A stretch of 64,000 bases of DNA. It comes from Microbacterium paraoxydans (GTDB lineage Bacteria; Actinomycetota; Actinomycetes; Actinomycetales; Microbacteriaceae). Shown piece by piece: positions 16,501 to 24,479 of this stretch; position 1 is the stretch's first letter; every line of letters starts with the position of its first letter. The stretch lies in contig NZ_CP064873.1 in the NCBI RefSeq assembly GCF_019056515.1, positions 1,178,001 to 1,242,000 on the forward strand. The letters are read 5' to 3'. The translations under genes and the position numbers were made by a program. Under the pieces are notes generated by a model that saw only the letters and a list, made by a program, of their open reading frames with translations, had not been told where the DNA came from and searched no databases.

Positions 16501-17017
16501 CGATGAGGCGCTCTGGGAGATCGACGAGGACGAGCCGGAGGGCGACAGCGTACCGGGCGCTCCGGGGTCAGGGGCAGCGGCGGATGCCGCCGACCTCGCG
16601 GCGCTGCAGGAGACCTTCGAGCGGAGCGAGTGGGGGCCGCTGCAGCCTCTCGCCGTGGAGATCGAGATCGACTTCGCGCTGGGCGCCGGCCTTCCGGGGA
16701 CGGGTGCCGGCGCCGCGGACGCGCACATCGTGATCTGCAAGCTCGATGCGGTGTACCGACGCGCCGACCGCGGCGGACGGATCGAGATCGTGGACTGGAA
16801 GACCGGGCGCGCGCCGCGGACGCCGCAGGAGCGCGAGGAGCGCATGCTGCAGCTCGCCCTCTATCGGCTCGCGTACCACCGACGGTTCGGTGTCCCGCTG
16901 GAGGAGATCGACGTGGCGCTGTACTACGTGGCCGACGACCTCGTCATCCGCGGGGATCGCGTCTACTCGGAGGAGGAGCTCTTCCAGCGCTGGAGCGCTG
17001 CCCGCGCCGCGCGCTGA
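13535..17017 (+). CDS. adnB: AdnB-like UvrD-family helicase/nuclease subunit
   Basis: The 1160-aa protein has a complete SF1A helicase: Walker A GAGSGKT (44-50), LTFTRKAAGEL, LLDEYQDTS (D325-E326), VGDPHQSIYGWRGA, LLTIHGSKGLEWD and YVAITRAK. A C-terminal nuclease domain follows with IVDWKTGR (D1087, K1089) and QLALYR. It is the expected lead motor of AdnAB, which unwinds and resects broken DNA ends for recombination. The ATG overlaps the adnA stop codon, giving coupled 1:1 synthesis. Its 3' end overlaps the convergent phosphotransferase-like gene by 55 bp. Confidence 0.92.
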   Translation: MTAGPADAVLSATDIAAALGLPTPTPAQQQVIEAPLEPALVVAGAGSGKTETMSARVVWLVANGLVRRDEVLGLTFTRKAAGELAERIGARLAVVDEYGRRGLLPHLPEIVAGGALRRVADAAPGRQRELVRAQVLDDLARQHGTGGEPAVRTADDLLIRPRVSTYNAFADGIVREHAARIGRDPDVAMLSQAASWMLAREVVLRSDLPELEEVDYALGTVIDAVQRLAGEALDHRVDLAEAERLAAAQAAAFEPYRSHADVEKAAVNLRTLSTLTRLVRDYIAEKDRRGVLDFADQVSGAYDIVESAPDVRAELREQHRVVLLDEYQDTSVIQTRFLAELFRDTAVMAVGDPHQSIYGWRGASADNLYAFPRSFSSAGGVRTYSLMTSWRNDRRILDVANRVLEPLQRPGLDVPPLEPRPGAGEGTVAVRYPFTVDDEAAEVAAWFAERRAAHDATSASPHTGAILFRSKRHMQTFAGALAARGIPHRILGLGGLLATPEVVDVVSTLRVVHDPTAGSALIRLLTGPRFGVGVADMAALYELGRALAERDTALMPLPEEVRVRLRSSRGADEAVSIVDAVDIVRAVRDDYRLLEGITPEGRARIRAAGEMLERLRRASSQPIPELIRLIELELRLDIELAANETRGPARVAATQLRAFADEVRAFLAADERGTIGSLLAWLDKAESTDELMPRPEPPEPGVVQLLTIHGSKGLEWDAVAVVRLVVDELPGRVSDTSGWFGFGVVPFALRGDRDALPRFLWDPEEAMEGETDPGMRQKRAQASLSGGVTKANPHGGALKRFKDAYREYQRQEERRLAYVAITRAKSDLLLSGAHWAGQKAPRTPSPYLLEAIDVLGLDEVPPVDPDENPYDGPGATLHWPLDPLGGRRAVVTAAAALVEEALHDDAAVPTEELRRLLDERAARQRGTDAEAPTRVPASRFKDYVTDYTGTLSSLVRPMPERPYRQTRLGTLFHAWVEQRSELVGVGTRVDEALWEIDEDEPEGDSVPGAPGSGAAADAADLAALQETFERSEWGPLQPLAVEIEIDFALGAGLPGTGAGAADAHIVICKLDAVYRRADRGGRIEIVDWKTGRAPRTPQEREERMLQLALYRLAYHRRFGVPLEEIDVALYYVADDLVIRGDRVYSEEELFQRWSAARAAR

Positions 17018-18309
17018 GCCTCCTCGGAGTCGTCGTCGGCTGCGGGGGAGGACGAGGGGGCGGAGTGCTCAGCTCGTCCGCTCCCGCGCGTCTCGGCGAA
17101 CGCCTGGGCGACGCCGGAGAGGTCTTCGGTCTCGATGCTCGCCACCGCGGCGCGGCGTTCCGCGTCCGGCTGCGACGGTGCATCCGCGGGCTTCTCCGCG
17201 TCCGTCGACGCCGCCGCCGGGGCGTCGCGGTCGGCGTCGTCCGCCTCCGCCGCCCAGAGTTCTTCGGGGTTGTAGGCGTCGGTCTGCATCGAGGTGTCCA
17301 CCTCGGGGGCGGCCGCCACCGGCACGCGGTCGAGCGCGTCCATGGCGGAGTCCACGTCCGAACGTCGGTCGCCGGGCACGCCGAGGTCGTCATGGCGGAG
17401 GCCGTCGGCGAGAGCCTCGAGCAGCGCCGCAGCGTCCTCCACGATGTCCTCGCGCCGCAGCGCGTCGCCGTGGACGAGCCAGCGCGCGAACTCCAGCTCG
17501 GCGAGCAGACGCGCGCGGACCTCGAGCCCGGCATCGGGAGTGCGGTCCATGGCACGGGCGTAGGCGCCGTGCACGTCGGCCGCCGCGTCGGGAGCCGCGG
17601 ACAGCCAGGAGAGATCGAGTGCCGGATCGCCGACCGCGAGACCGTGCCAGCCGATCACGCCGGTGACCTCGGGGCCGCGCTCGGGGTGGTCGTCGAAGAG
17701 GAAGGACGTCGCCTGCACGCCGCCGAGCACGACGGTCGACTCGAAGCGCCAGAGGTCGTCGTCGGCGACGGCGTCCCGCCACCGCACGGTGAGGCGGGCA
17801 GGGACGTGTCCGGTGGCGGCCGCGGTGTCGACGAGGCGCTCCAGCTCGGCGCGGCTCTCCTCGGCGCTGCGCATCACGAGCCCGGCGCCGCGGACGACCG
17901 ACGTCGGCAGCCCGTGCACGGCGGCGATCGCGGCTCCCATGGATTCCGCCGCGCCGCGTCCGGCGGGCACCATCGACGCCTCGATCTGGAAGCCGGGGAG
18001 CAGCTCGGTCACGAGCGCACGCCCTTCGCCCACCCTGGTCTCGCCGATGTAGCCGGGGGCGCGGAACGGCAGCATGGCACGCGCACCGTCGGTGAGGGCG
18101 CGCAGCGCCAGGGCCTCCGCCGCCAGCTCCCGCGCCGCGTCATCGTCGTCAGCCACGCGGATCGCGAGTTCCCGGCCGTCGGCGAGCGAGGCGACGGCGG
18201 AGTCGAAGCGCCCGTCGCCGTCCGCGGTGAGCGCCCGGGTGCCCGTGACCTCCGCGCCGGGAAGTGCGGCCGTCACCGCCGCGGCTAGAGTGAATGGAGA
18301 GCGTCCCAT
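16963..18309 (-). CDS. Degenerate aminoglycoside-phosphotransferase-fold protein
   Basis: The 448-aa protein has an APH/choline-kinase fold. The N-lobe runs from about residue 1 to 100, with SLADGRELAIRVADDDD, and the C-lobe ends in VGDPALDLSWL near 227-236. The catalytic loop HGDxxxxN is replaced by LGGVQATS (195-202), and the metal-binding Asp of the usual IDW motif is Gly (IGW, 219-221). It is therefore probably not an active kinase. Residues 320-448 are an acidic, low-complexity tail ending in QRWKSSSSE. It starts 6 nt behind a TACCCT box. In M. tuberculosis this slot between adnB and nudC holds an ion-channel gene instead. Confidence 0.8.
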   Translation of the reverse strand: MGRSPFTLAAAVTAALPGAEVTGTRALTADGDGRFDSAVASLADGRELAIRVADDDDAARELAAEALALRALTDGARAMLPFRAPGYIGETRVGEGRALVTELLPGFQIEASMVPAGRGAAESMGAAIAAVHGLPTSVVRGAGLVMRSAEESRAELERLVDTAAATGHVPARLTVRWRDAVADDDLWRFESTVVLGGVQATSFLFDDHPERGPEVTGVIGWHGLAVGDPALDLSWLSAAPDAAADVHGAYARAMDRTPDAGLEVRARLLAELEFARWLVHGDALRREDIVEDAAALLEALADGLRHDDLGVPGDRRSDVDSAMDALDRVPVAAAPEVDTSMQTDAYNPEELWAAEADDADRDAPAAASTDAEKPADAPSQPDAERRAAVASIETEDLSGVAQAFAETRGSGRAEHSAPSSSPAADDDSEEAQRAARAALQRWKSSSSE

Positions 18310-18315
18310 GCCCCC

Positions 18316-18321
18316 AGGGTA
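18316..18321 (-). promoter_or_regulatory. -10 box TACCCT, leaderless, phosphotransferase-like gene
   Basis: TACCCT on the minus strand is followed by 6 nt (GGGGGC) and the ATG at 18309. Confidence 0.5.
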
Positions 18322-18373
18322 GGTCGGCTCAGGGGCGGTCCCGCCTCCGCCACGCCCGCGAAAGGGGGAGTCG

Positions 18374-19255
18374 ATGAGCATTCCGCGCCCGTTCTTCGAC
18401 CGCGCCGCCGAACTCCGCGAGGAGGAGGGCGTGCTCGAGCGTCTGCGCGACGACGCGGGCTCGCGCGTCGTCGTCGTCCGGGAGGGACGTGTGCGCGTGG
18501 CGGCCTCCGCGCTGCTGCGCGTCTCGCCGGACGAGGTCGCGGACGGGACATGGGCGCTGCTCGGCCGGGATGCCGACGGCGCGGCGCTCCTGCTCGCCGC
18601 GCTGCCGCCGGAGACCGATGCCCTCGACACCGCGCCCGACGAGATCTGGCTCGGGCTCCGCGACCTCGGCGGGCGCCTGGACGCGGGGGAGTCCGAGGTC
18701 CTGGTCGCCGCCGTCGCCCTGGCCGGCTGGCTCCGCGACGCCCCGTTCTGCCCCACCTGCGGTGGAGGGACGGAGCTGCGCAACGCGGGCTGGTCTCGAC
18801 GGTGCCTGGTGTGCGGGCGCGAGCACTTCCCGCGGACCGATCCCGCCGTGATCGTCGCCGTCGAGAGCGGGGACGGCGAGCGGCTGCTGCTCGGCGCCAA
18901 CGCCAACTGGGGCGGACGCATGTACTCCTGCTTCGCGGGTTTCACCGAGGCGGGCGAGTCCCTCGAAGCCACCGTGCACCGGGAGATCGAGGAGGAGTCC
19001 GGCGTGCGGCTGTCGGCCCTCCGCTACGTCTCCTCGCAGCCGTGGCCGTTCCCGCGGTCGCTCATGGTCGGCTTCCGGGCGGTCGTCGAGGACGACGCGG
19101 CGGCGCGCCCGGACGGCGAGGAGATCATCGACGTCCGGTGGTTCACGCGGACGGAGATCGGCTCCGCGCTCGCGGGGAACGGTCCGGTCGGACTCCCGGG
19201 GCCGGCCTCGATCGCGCGGGCCCTCATCGTCGACTGGTTCGAGGAGCGCCCGTGA
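18374..19255 (+). CDS. nudC: NAD(+) diphosphatase / NAD-decapping Nudix hydrolase
   Basis: The 293-aa enzyme hydrolyses NAD(H) to NMN(H) and AMP, and family members remove NAD caps from RNA. It has the N-terminal NudC domain, a four-Cys zinc ribbon (C126, C129, C144, C147), a Nudix box GFTEAGESLEATVHREIEEE (starting at G189), and the NADH-specific SQPWPFP motif at 221-227. The length is normal. Its stop overlaps the GTG of the downstream helicase (GTGA). Adjacency to adnAB and uvrD2 is conserved in mycobacteria. Confidence 0.95.
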   Translation: MSIPRPFFDRAAELREEEGVLERLRDDAGSRVVVVREGRVRVAASALLRVSPDEVADGTWALLGRDADGAALLLAALPPETDALDTAPDEIWLGLRDLGGRLDAGESEVLVAAVALAGWLRDAPFCPTCGGGTELRNAGWSRRCLVCGREHFPRTDPAVIVAVESGDGERLLLGANANWGGRMYSCFAGFTEAGESLEATVHREIEEESGVRLSALRYVSSQPWPFPRSLMVGFRAVVEDDAAARPDGEEIIDVRWFTRTEIGSALAGNGPVGLPGPASIARALIVDWFEERP

Positions 19256-20973
19256 GCGCACTCGATGCCCTCGACGAGCGGCAGCGAGCGGCGGCCTCGG
19301 TCCTGCGGGGCCCGGTGGCGGTGCTCGCGGGGGCCGGGACGGGCAAGACCAGGGTCATCACGCATCGCATCGCGCACGGGGTGGACACGGGTGCCTACTC
19401 GCCGTCGCGCGTGATGGCGGTCACGTTCACCGCGAAGGCCGCCGGCGAGCTCCGCGGCCGCCTCCGTGCGCTCGGGGTCGAGGGCGTGGCCGCCCGCACC
19501 TTTCACGCGGCGGCCCTCGCACAGCTCAACTTCTTCTGGCCCACCCTGGCCGGTGCGCCCGCGCCGTCGATCATCGACAACAAGGTGCGCCTGCTGGGCC
19601 AGGCCGCCGATGCCATCCGCCTGCGTCCGAGTACGGCGACCCTGCGCGACATCGCCGCGGAGATCGAGTGGCGGAAGGTCTCGATGATCTCGATCGACCG
19701 GTACGCGGAGCTCGGTCGCCCGATCAGCGGGATCGACCCCACGCAGCTCGTGGAGCTGATGCGCGGCTACGAGGCGCTCAAGGACGAGCGTCATCAACTC
19801 GACTTCGAGGACGTGCTGCTCGCCTGCGCGGGGATGCTGGAGACCGAGCCCCGGGTCGCGGCCGCCGTCCACGAGCAGTACCGGCACTTCACCGTCGACG
19901 AGTTCCAGGATGTGTCGCCGCTCCAGAACCGGCTCCTGGAGCTCTGGCTGGGCGATCGGCACGACATCTGCGTGGTCGGCGACGCCAGCCAGACGATCTA
20001 CTCGTTCGCCGGGGCGGAGCAGCGCTTCCTCCTCGAGTTCGAGCGGCGGCACCCCGACGCGACGGTCATCCGGCTGGAGACGAACTACCGGTCCCAGGCC
20101 CCCATCCTGACGGCGGCGAACGCCTTGATGCACGGCAGGCCCGGCGCGCTGGAGCTGGTCCCGGCCCGGGAGCAGTTCACGGCGGAGCCGCCGACGGTCA
20201 CCGCGTACGACACGGAGGCCGAGGAGGCCGCGGGCATCGCCGCCGGCGTCGCGGCCCGGATCGCCGGGGGCGCGTCCCCGGCGGAGATCGCCGTGCTGTA
20301 TCGCGCCCATGCGCAGTCCGCGGTGCTCCAGCAGGCGCTCGCCGCCGAGGGCATCGCCACCTCGGTGCTCGGGGGCACGCGGTTCTTCGCCATGCCGGAG
20401 GTGCGCCAGGCGATCCTCGCGCTCCGTGCGGCGGCGGTGGCGCCGACCGAGCACGGCTTCCTGCCCGGGGTGCGACGGGTGCTGCGCGAGCTGGGACTCA
20501 CCGAGGAGCCTCCGGCAGCCGGGGGAGCCCAGCGCGACGGGTGGGAGGCGCGGCGTGCCATCCTCCGTCTCGCGGAGGAGGCGGGGCCGGAGACGACTCT
20601 GCGGTCCTTCAGCGACGACCTCATGGCCCGCGCGAAGGATCAGCACGAGCCGACGATGCGGACGGTGACGCTGTCGACGCTGCATGCCGCGAAGGGCCTG
20701 GAGTGGCCGCACGTGTACCTGGCCGGATGGGCGGAGGGGTCTCTGCCGATCTCCTACGCCACGACGTTCGAGGCCGTCGACGAGGAACGGCGTCTGGCCT
20801 ACGTCGGGGTCACGCGGGCTGCGCGCACGCTGGAGCTGTCGTGGGCACGGACGGCGGGGCGCGGCGAGCGGGCGCCGTCGCGGTTCCTGGCGGAGATGGG
20901 CACGACGGCGCGCGGCACAGGCATTCTGCGCGAAACCGCACCGAACGCCACGCGATCCCGCCGTCCGCGCTGA
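19252..20973 (+). CDS. uvrD2: UvrD2-type ATP-dependent DNA helicase (short form)
   Basis: The 573-aa SF1A helicase shows Walker A GAGTGKT (27-33), VTFTAKAAGEL, VDEFQD (D216-E217), GDASQTIYSFAGA, ETNYRSQ, LSTLHAAKGLEW and YVGVTRAAR. It moves 3'-to-5' on single-stranded DNA by family precedent. It ends soon after motif VI (RAPSRFLAEMG plus a short basic tail) and lacks the HRDC domain and C-terminal extension of mycobacterial UvrD2 (about 700 aa). The GTG start overlaps the nudC stop. The last 164 bp overlap the convergent cyclodehydratase-like gene. Confidence 0.9.
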   Translation: MSALDALDERQRAAASVLRGPVAVLAGAGTGKTRVITHRIAHGVDTGAYSPSRVMAVTFTAKAAGELRGRLRALGVEGVAARTFHAAALAQLNFFWPTLAGAPAPSIIDNKVRLLGQAADAIRLRPSTATLRDIAAEIEWRKVSMISIDRYAELGRPISGIDPTQLVELMRGYEALKDERHQLDFEDVLLACAGMLETEPRVAAAVHEQYRHFTVDEFQDVSPLQNRLLELWLGDRHDICVVGDASQTIYSFAGAEQRFLLEFERRHPDATVIRLETNYRSQAPILTAANALMHGRPGALELVPAREQFTAEPPTVTAYDTEAEEAAGIAAGVAARIAGGASPAEIAVLYRAHAQSAVLQQALAAEGIATSVLGGTRFFAMPEVRQAILALRAAAVAPTEHGFLPGVRRVLRELGLTEEPPAAGGAQRDGWEARRAILRLAEEAGPETTLRSFSDDLMARAKDQHEPTMRTVTLSTLHAAKGLEWPHVYLAGWAEGSLPISYATTFEAVDEERRLAYVGVTRAARTLELSWARTAGRGERAPSRFLAEMGTTARGTGILRETAPNATRSRRPR

Positions 20974-21676
20974 CCCTGGCGATGCGCGCCGGATCGGCCG
21001 CGCGCAGGAGATGCGCGGCGACGGCCCCGGCGGCAGCCACCCTGGCGAGCGTGAGGCGTCCGGGGTCGCGGCCGACGAGCTGACCGTGCAGGAGCGGCCA
21101 GGCCGGATCGCGAGCGGTGTCCTCGGCGTCCCGGCAGCTCAGACACGGCGTGACCCCGGGGATCACGAGCGGCCCCACGGTGATGCGCGCGGGCTCGACC
21201 GCGACGGGCAGGTGCGGGTGGTCGGCGCGCAGCATCGGGGCGAACTGCACGGCGGCCGCCGCGCCGGGGACGAGGACGACGGCGACCGCCGTCGACCCCC
21301 GCTCCTCGGCCGTCGCGAGCGGCACGCCCTCGTCCTCGAGCGTCTCGCACAGCCGCCCCTCCGCGCGCGTGTCGGTGAGGCCGAGCGCGGAGACGCGGGC
21401 GGCGCGCGGCGGAGCGGGCTCATCCTGCAGCGCGGGTTCGACGACGGCCAGCAGCCGTCGCGCCTCGGACCACGGTGCACCCGCGCGGTGCGCGATGACG
21501 TCGAACGCGCTGCGCCGGAATCCTCGGCGCATGCGGCTGAGGACCCGTTCGACCCACGGTGCGGAGGCCGGGACCCGGATGCCGGGGTCGTCGCCGATCT
21601 GGAGGGTCGTCCCATCGCGCCAGAGCAGCGGGAACGCGGGATCGAGACGGGTCAGGGTCGTCGGGGTGAGCGGCAC
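20810..21676 (-). CDS. Cyclodehydratase-like / ThiF-like orphan protein
   Basis: The 288-aa protein resembles stand-alone 'bacteriocin biosynthesis cyclodehydratase' (TOMM E1-like) proteins. Supporting features are the late PCLSCRD motif (about residues 176-182), the HGQLVGRDPG region and a second Cys pair in AECLCR near the C-terminus, which together look like a tetra-Cys zinc site. No YcaO, precursor peptide or dehydrogenase gene is nearby, so a natural-product role is doubtful. Its last 55 codons run antisense to the uvrD2-like 3' end. After ECLCR the tail becomes Pro/Ala/Cys-rich, perhaps a lost native stop. A protein of similar size (Rv3196) sits in the corresponding mycobacterial position. 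Confidence 0.65.
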   Translation of the reverse strand: MPLTPTTLTRLDPAFPLLWRDGTTLQIGDDPGIRVPASAPWVERVLSRMRRGFRRSAFDVIAHRAGAPWSEARRLLAVVEPALQDEPAPPRAARVSALGLTDTRAEGRLCETLEDEGVPLATAEERGSTAVAVVLVPGAAAAVQFAPMLRADHPHLPVAVEPARITVGPLVIPGVTPCLSCRDAEDTARDPAWPLLHGQLVGRDPGRLTLARVAAAGAVAAHLLRAADPARIARVSADGGIAWRSVRFRAECLCRAPSCPSPPGTATAPARRAPPSVPTTAPACAQPA

Positions 21677-21682
21677 CCCTCG

Positions 21683-21688
21683 ATTCTG
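21683..21688 (-). promoter_or_regulatory. -10 box CAGAAT, leaderless, cyclodehydratase-like gene
   Basis: CAGAAT on the minus strand is followed by 6 nt and the GTG at 21676. Confidence 0.35.
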
Positions 21689-21794
21689 CGGAGCCGCGCG
21701 AGGCCGCAGACCGGTTCGAGGGATCGGTGGAGAAATCGGCGGGCTCTGCCCGGTCGGGGAGGGAGAGTGCTCAGTCGTCCTCGATGACCCGGGC

Positions 21795-23195
21795 TCAGAC
21801 CGGGCGCTCGCCCTCCGGAGCGTCGTCGTCGCCGTCCTCGCCGCTGCCCTCGGCCGGCGTCTCCCCGGAGAAGTCGTCGCCGTCCAGCAGGCGCGCGAGC
21901 GCCTCGTCGAACTCGTCCGCCTCGGGCTGCTCCCCGCGCTCGGCGGCCTGCAGACGTGCGATCAGCGCCGTCGGGTCGTCGATGTCCTCGGCGGTGGGCA
22001 TGAGGTCGGGGTAGTCCCACAGGGAATCCCGGGCGGCGACGCCGACGGCATCCGTGACCGCGCGCCACATGGCCGATGCCTCGCGGATGCGCCGCGGGCG
22101 GAGCTTGAGCCCGACGAGCGCGCCGAGGGCGTCCTCCGCCGGGCCGCCGACCGCGCGACGGCGGCGGGCCGCCTCGGCGATCCTGCCGCCGTCGGGCAGC
22201 CGGGTGGTGGCCTCCGCCGTGACCACGTCGACCCAGCCGTCGATGGTCGCGATGAGGTTCTCCAGGCGCGCGAGGGCCTCGCGCTGCGCCTCGGTCTGCG
22301 TGGGCAGGAGGGCGCCGCCCTCGATCGCCGCGCGCAGCTCCTCGGGGTTCGAGGGATCGAGGCGGCTCGCCACGTCCTCCAGGGCGTCGACGTCCACCGT
22401 CACGCCGCGGGCGAAATCGGTGATCTGCGCCATCACGTGCAGATGCAGCCACTTGGCGTGACGGTACAGGCGGGCGTAGGCGAGCTCGCGGGTGGCGATG
22501 TAGAGCGCGATCTGGTCCTCGGGGATCTCGAGTCCCTCACCGAAAGCCGTGAGGTTCTGCGGGATCACGGCGGCCGTGCCCGCCGGCAGCACGGGGATGC
22601 CCACGTCGCCGCCGGAGACGACCTCGAGCGAGAGGTTGCCGAGCACCTGCCCGAACTGGGCGGCGAAGACGGAGCCGCCCAGGCCCCGCATCAGGCGTCC
22701 CGCACCCTGCACGACACCGCGCATCTCCTCGGGGACCTGGGTGTCGAGCGCGGCCGTCAGGGCGTCGGCGATGCTCGTCGAGACGGGGCCGGCGATCTCC
22801 TTCCACACCGGCAGCGTCTTCTCGACCCACTCGCCGCGGGTCATCGCCACCGGGGGAGCGGCGAGTTCGGAGATGGTGGTCACCTCGCCCAGCCACAGGT
22901 TCGCCAGAGCGAAGGAGTCGGCGAGGGAGGATCGTGAGCCGTCGGCGATGCCCTGGCCCTCGCGGTTGGCGATGTGCAGGGCCTGCCGGAGCGAGTTCTC
23001 CCACGGATCGCCGCCGAAGGCACCCTGGAGCTGCGCCATGATCGTCTGCATCATCGCCGGGTCGAACGTGAAGCCGTCCATCCCCTGGAAGGCGCCGCGG
23101 AGCGCCTCGGGGTCGATGTCGCCGCCGCCCTGGTTCGAGAGCATCCGTCGCAGGAACTCCTGGAAGTCCTCCGGGTTCGGTTCGTTGTCTGCCAT
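21795..23195 (-). CDS. DUF2342 ('zinc-dependent metalloprotease') family protein
   Basis: The 466-aa soluble protein has the DUF2342/F420-associated layout. An N-terminal EFLRRML segment leads to a Gly-rich loop, then helical blocks (GGSVFAAQFGQVLGNLS, IATRELAYARLYRHAKWL), the WVDVVTAEA and LVGLKLRPRRIREAS motifs, and an acidic tail (EGSGEDGDDDAPEGE). Annotation as a zincin is by fold; no HEXXH motif is present, and the helix where it would lie reads RELAYARLY. The role is unknown. It diverges from the Lon/PDZ gene, as in mycobacteria. Confidence 0.85.
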   Translation of the reverse strand: MADNEPNPEDFQEFLRRMLSNQGGGDIDPEALRGAFQGMDGFTFDPAMMQTIMAQLQGAFGGDPWENSLRQALHIANREGQGIADGSRSSLADSFALANLWLGEVTTISELAAPPVAMTRGEWVEKTLPVWKEIAGPVSTSIADALTAALDTQVPEEMRGVVQGAGRLMRGLGGSVFAAQFGQVLGNLSLEVVSGGDVGIPVLPAGTAAVIPQNLTAFGEGLEIPEDQIALYIATRELAYARLYRHAKWLHLHVMAQITDFARGVTVDVDALEDVASRLDPSNPEELRAAIEGGALLPTQTEAQREALARLENLIATIDGWVDVVTAEATTRLPDGGRIAEAARRRRAVGGPAEDALGALVGLKLRPRRIREASAMWRAVTDAVGVAARDSLWDYPDLMPTAEDIDDPTALIARLQAAERGEQPEADEFDEALARLLDGDDFSGETPAEGSGEDGDDDAPEGERPV

Positions 23196-23302
23196 GTCGC
23201 TCGCCCTCTCAGCACGTCTGAAGCCGTGGCATCTACGCTAGTCACAGGTTTCAGTGCGCGACCCCGAAGCGGGCAGATCGCTGTACGCCGCTCGCGAACG
23301 AC

Positions 23303-23307
23303 GGAGG
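23303..23307 (+). promoter_or_regulatory. Ribosome-binding site fixing the PDZ/Lon start
   Basis: GGAGG lies 6 nt before the GTG at 23314 (spacer ATTGCT). This favours that start over an in-frame GTG at 23254, which has no such site. Confidence 0.7.
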
Positions 23308-23313
23308 ATTGCT

Positions 23314-24405
23314 GTGGAACGACCGCGCGCAGGGAAGCTCGGACTCGGGGTCTGGGCGCTGGTGGTCGCGCTCGCGGCGCTCGCCGTCCTCACGTTCCTG
23401 CCCTCGCCGTACGTCATCCAGCGCCCTGGTCCCGTGTACGACACCCTCGGCACCGCGAAGAACGCGGACGGCGAGCAGGTCCCGCTCATCAGCGTGGAGG
23501 GGACGGAGACCTACGAGACGGGCGGAACGCTCGACCTCACCACCGTCCAGGTCGTCGGCAACCGGGAGCGCACGCCGAGCTGGTTCGAGCTCGCACTCGC
23601 CTGGATGGACGCGTCGCGGGCCGTCGTGCCGCTGGACGCGGTCTTCCCCGAGGGCGTCACCACCGAGCAGCGGGACGAGCGCAACGCGATGCTCATGGTC
23701 GACTCGCAGCACGAGGCGACGGCCGCCGCGCTGAACGAGCTCGGCTACGACACGGGAGCCGAGGTCGTCGTGGTCGATGCGGTCGAAGGGTCGCCGGCCG
23801 ACGGTCTGCTCCAGGCGGACGACGTGATCACCGCGATCGACGGCACGCCCGTGACCTCGGCCACCGCGCTGCGCGAGGCCATCCAGGAGGCGGGCGGCGA
23901 TCCGGTCGCGCTCACGGTGCGCCGCGACGGCGACGAGCAGACCGTGGAGATCACGCCAGAGGAGCAGACCCAGGACGGCACGACGACGTGGCTGATCGGC
24001 ATCACGCTGCGCACGGACTACGACTTCGAGGTCGACGTCACGATCCAGCTCGACAACGTCGGCGGCCCCAGCGCGGGGATGATGTTCGCTCTCGGGATCA
24101 TCGACACCCTGACGCCGGGCGAGCTGAACGGCGGCAAGGAGGTCGCGGGTACGGGGACGATCGACGCCGAGGGGACCGTCGGGCCGATCGGAGGCATCCG
24201 CCAGAAGCTCTACGGCGCCCGCGACGCCGGTGCGGACTACTTCCTCGCCCCGGAGGCGAACTGCGACGAGGTCTTGGGGCACGTTCCGGACGGCCTGCAG
24301 GTCATCCGCACCGCGACCCTCGACGAATCGCTCGCGGCGCTGGAGGTCATCGCCGAGGACGGCGACGTCGACGCGCTGCCGACCTGCGACGTCCCGGCCA
24401 CCTGA
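23314..24405 (+). CDS. Membrane-anchored PDZ / Lon-type serine protease (YlbL-like)
   Basis: The 363-aa protein has an N-terminal signal anchor (about residues 8-30), an extracytoplasmic region, a PDZ domain (about 165-235, with VVVDAVEGSPADGLLQADDV) and a Lon-type proteolytic domain. The Ser/Lys dyad is visible as S253 in GGPSAGMM and K298 in GIRQKLYG. It is likely to act in quality control or processing of envelope proteins. It stands directly upstream of the UPF0182 gene, a conserved pairing (Rv3194c-Rv3193c in M. tuberculosis). Confidence 0.9.
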   Translation: MERPRAGKLGLGVWALVVALAALAVLTFLPSPYVIQRPGPVYDTLGTAKNADGEQVPLISVEGTETYETGGTLDLTTVQVVGNRERTPSWFELALAWMDASRAVVPLDAVFPEGVTTEQRDERNAMLMVDSQHEATAAALNELGYDTGAEVVVVDAVEGSPADGLLQADDVITAIDGTPVTSATALREAIQEAGGDPVALTVRRDGDEQTVEITPEEQTQDGTTTWLIGITLRTDYDFEVDVTIQLDNVGGPSAGMMFALGIIDTLTPGELNGGKEVAGTGTIDAEGTVGPIGGIRQKLYGARDAGADYFLAPEANCDEVLGHVPDGLQVIRTATLDESLAALEVIAEDGDVDALPTCDVPAT

Positions 24406-24467
24406 ACCGGCGCGGGTCGTGACCCCGCCGTGACCGGTGTGACAGCCCGCCCACAGCGAGCGGTGCC

Positions 24468-24473
24468 TAGGAT
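24468..24473 (+). promoter_or_regulatory. -10 box TAGGAT, leaderless, UPF0182 gene
   Basis: TAGGAT is followed by 6 nt (GGAGGG) and the GTG at 24480, giving the UPF0182 gene its own leaderless promoter despite the short gap. Confidence 0.5.
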
Positions 24474-24479
24474 GGAGGG

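Noticed and set aside
23254..23313. GTG at 23254 as start of the PDZ/Lon protease
   Set aside because: No ribosome-binding site, whereas the GTG at 23314 has GGAGG with 6-nt spacing and starts directly before the signal anchor.
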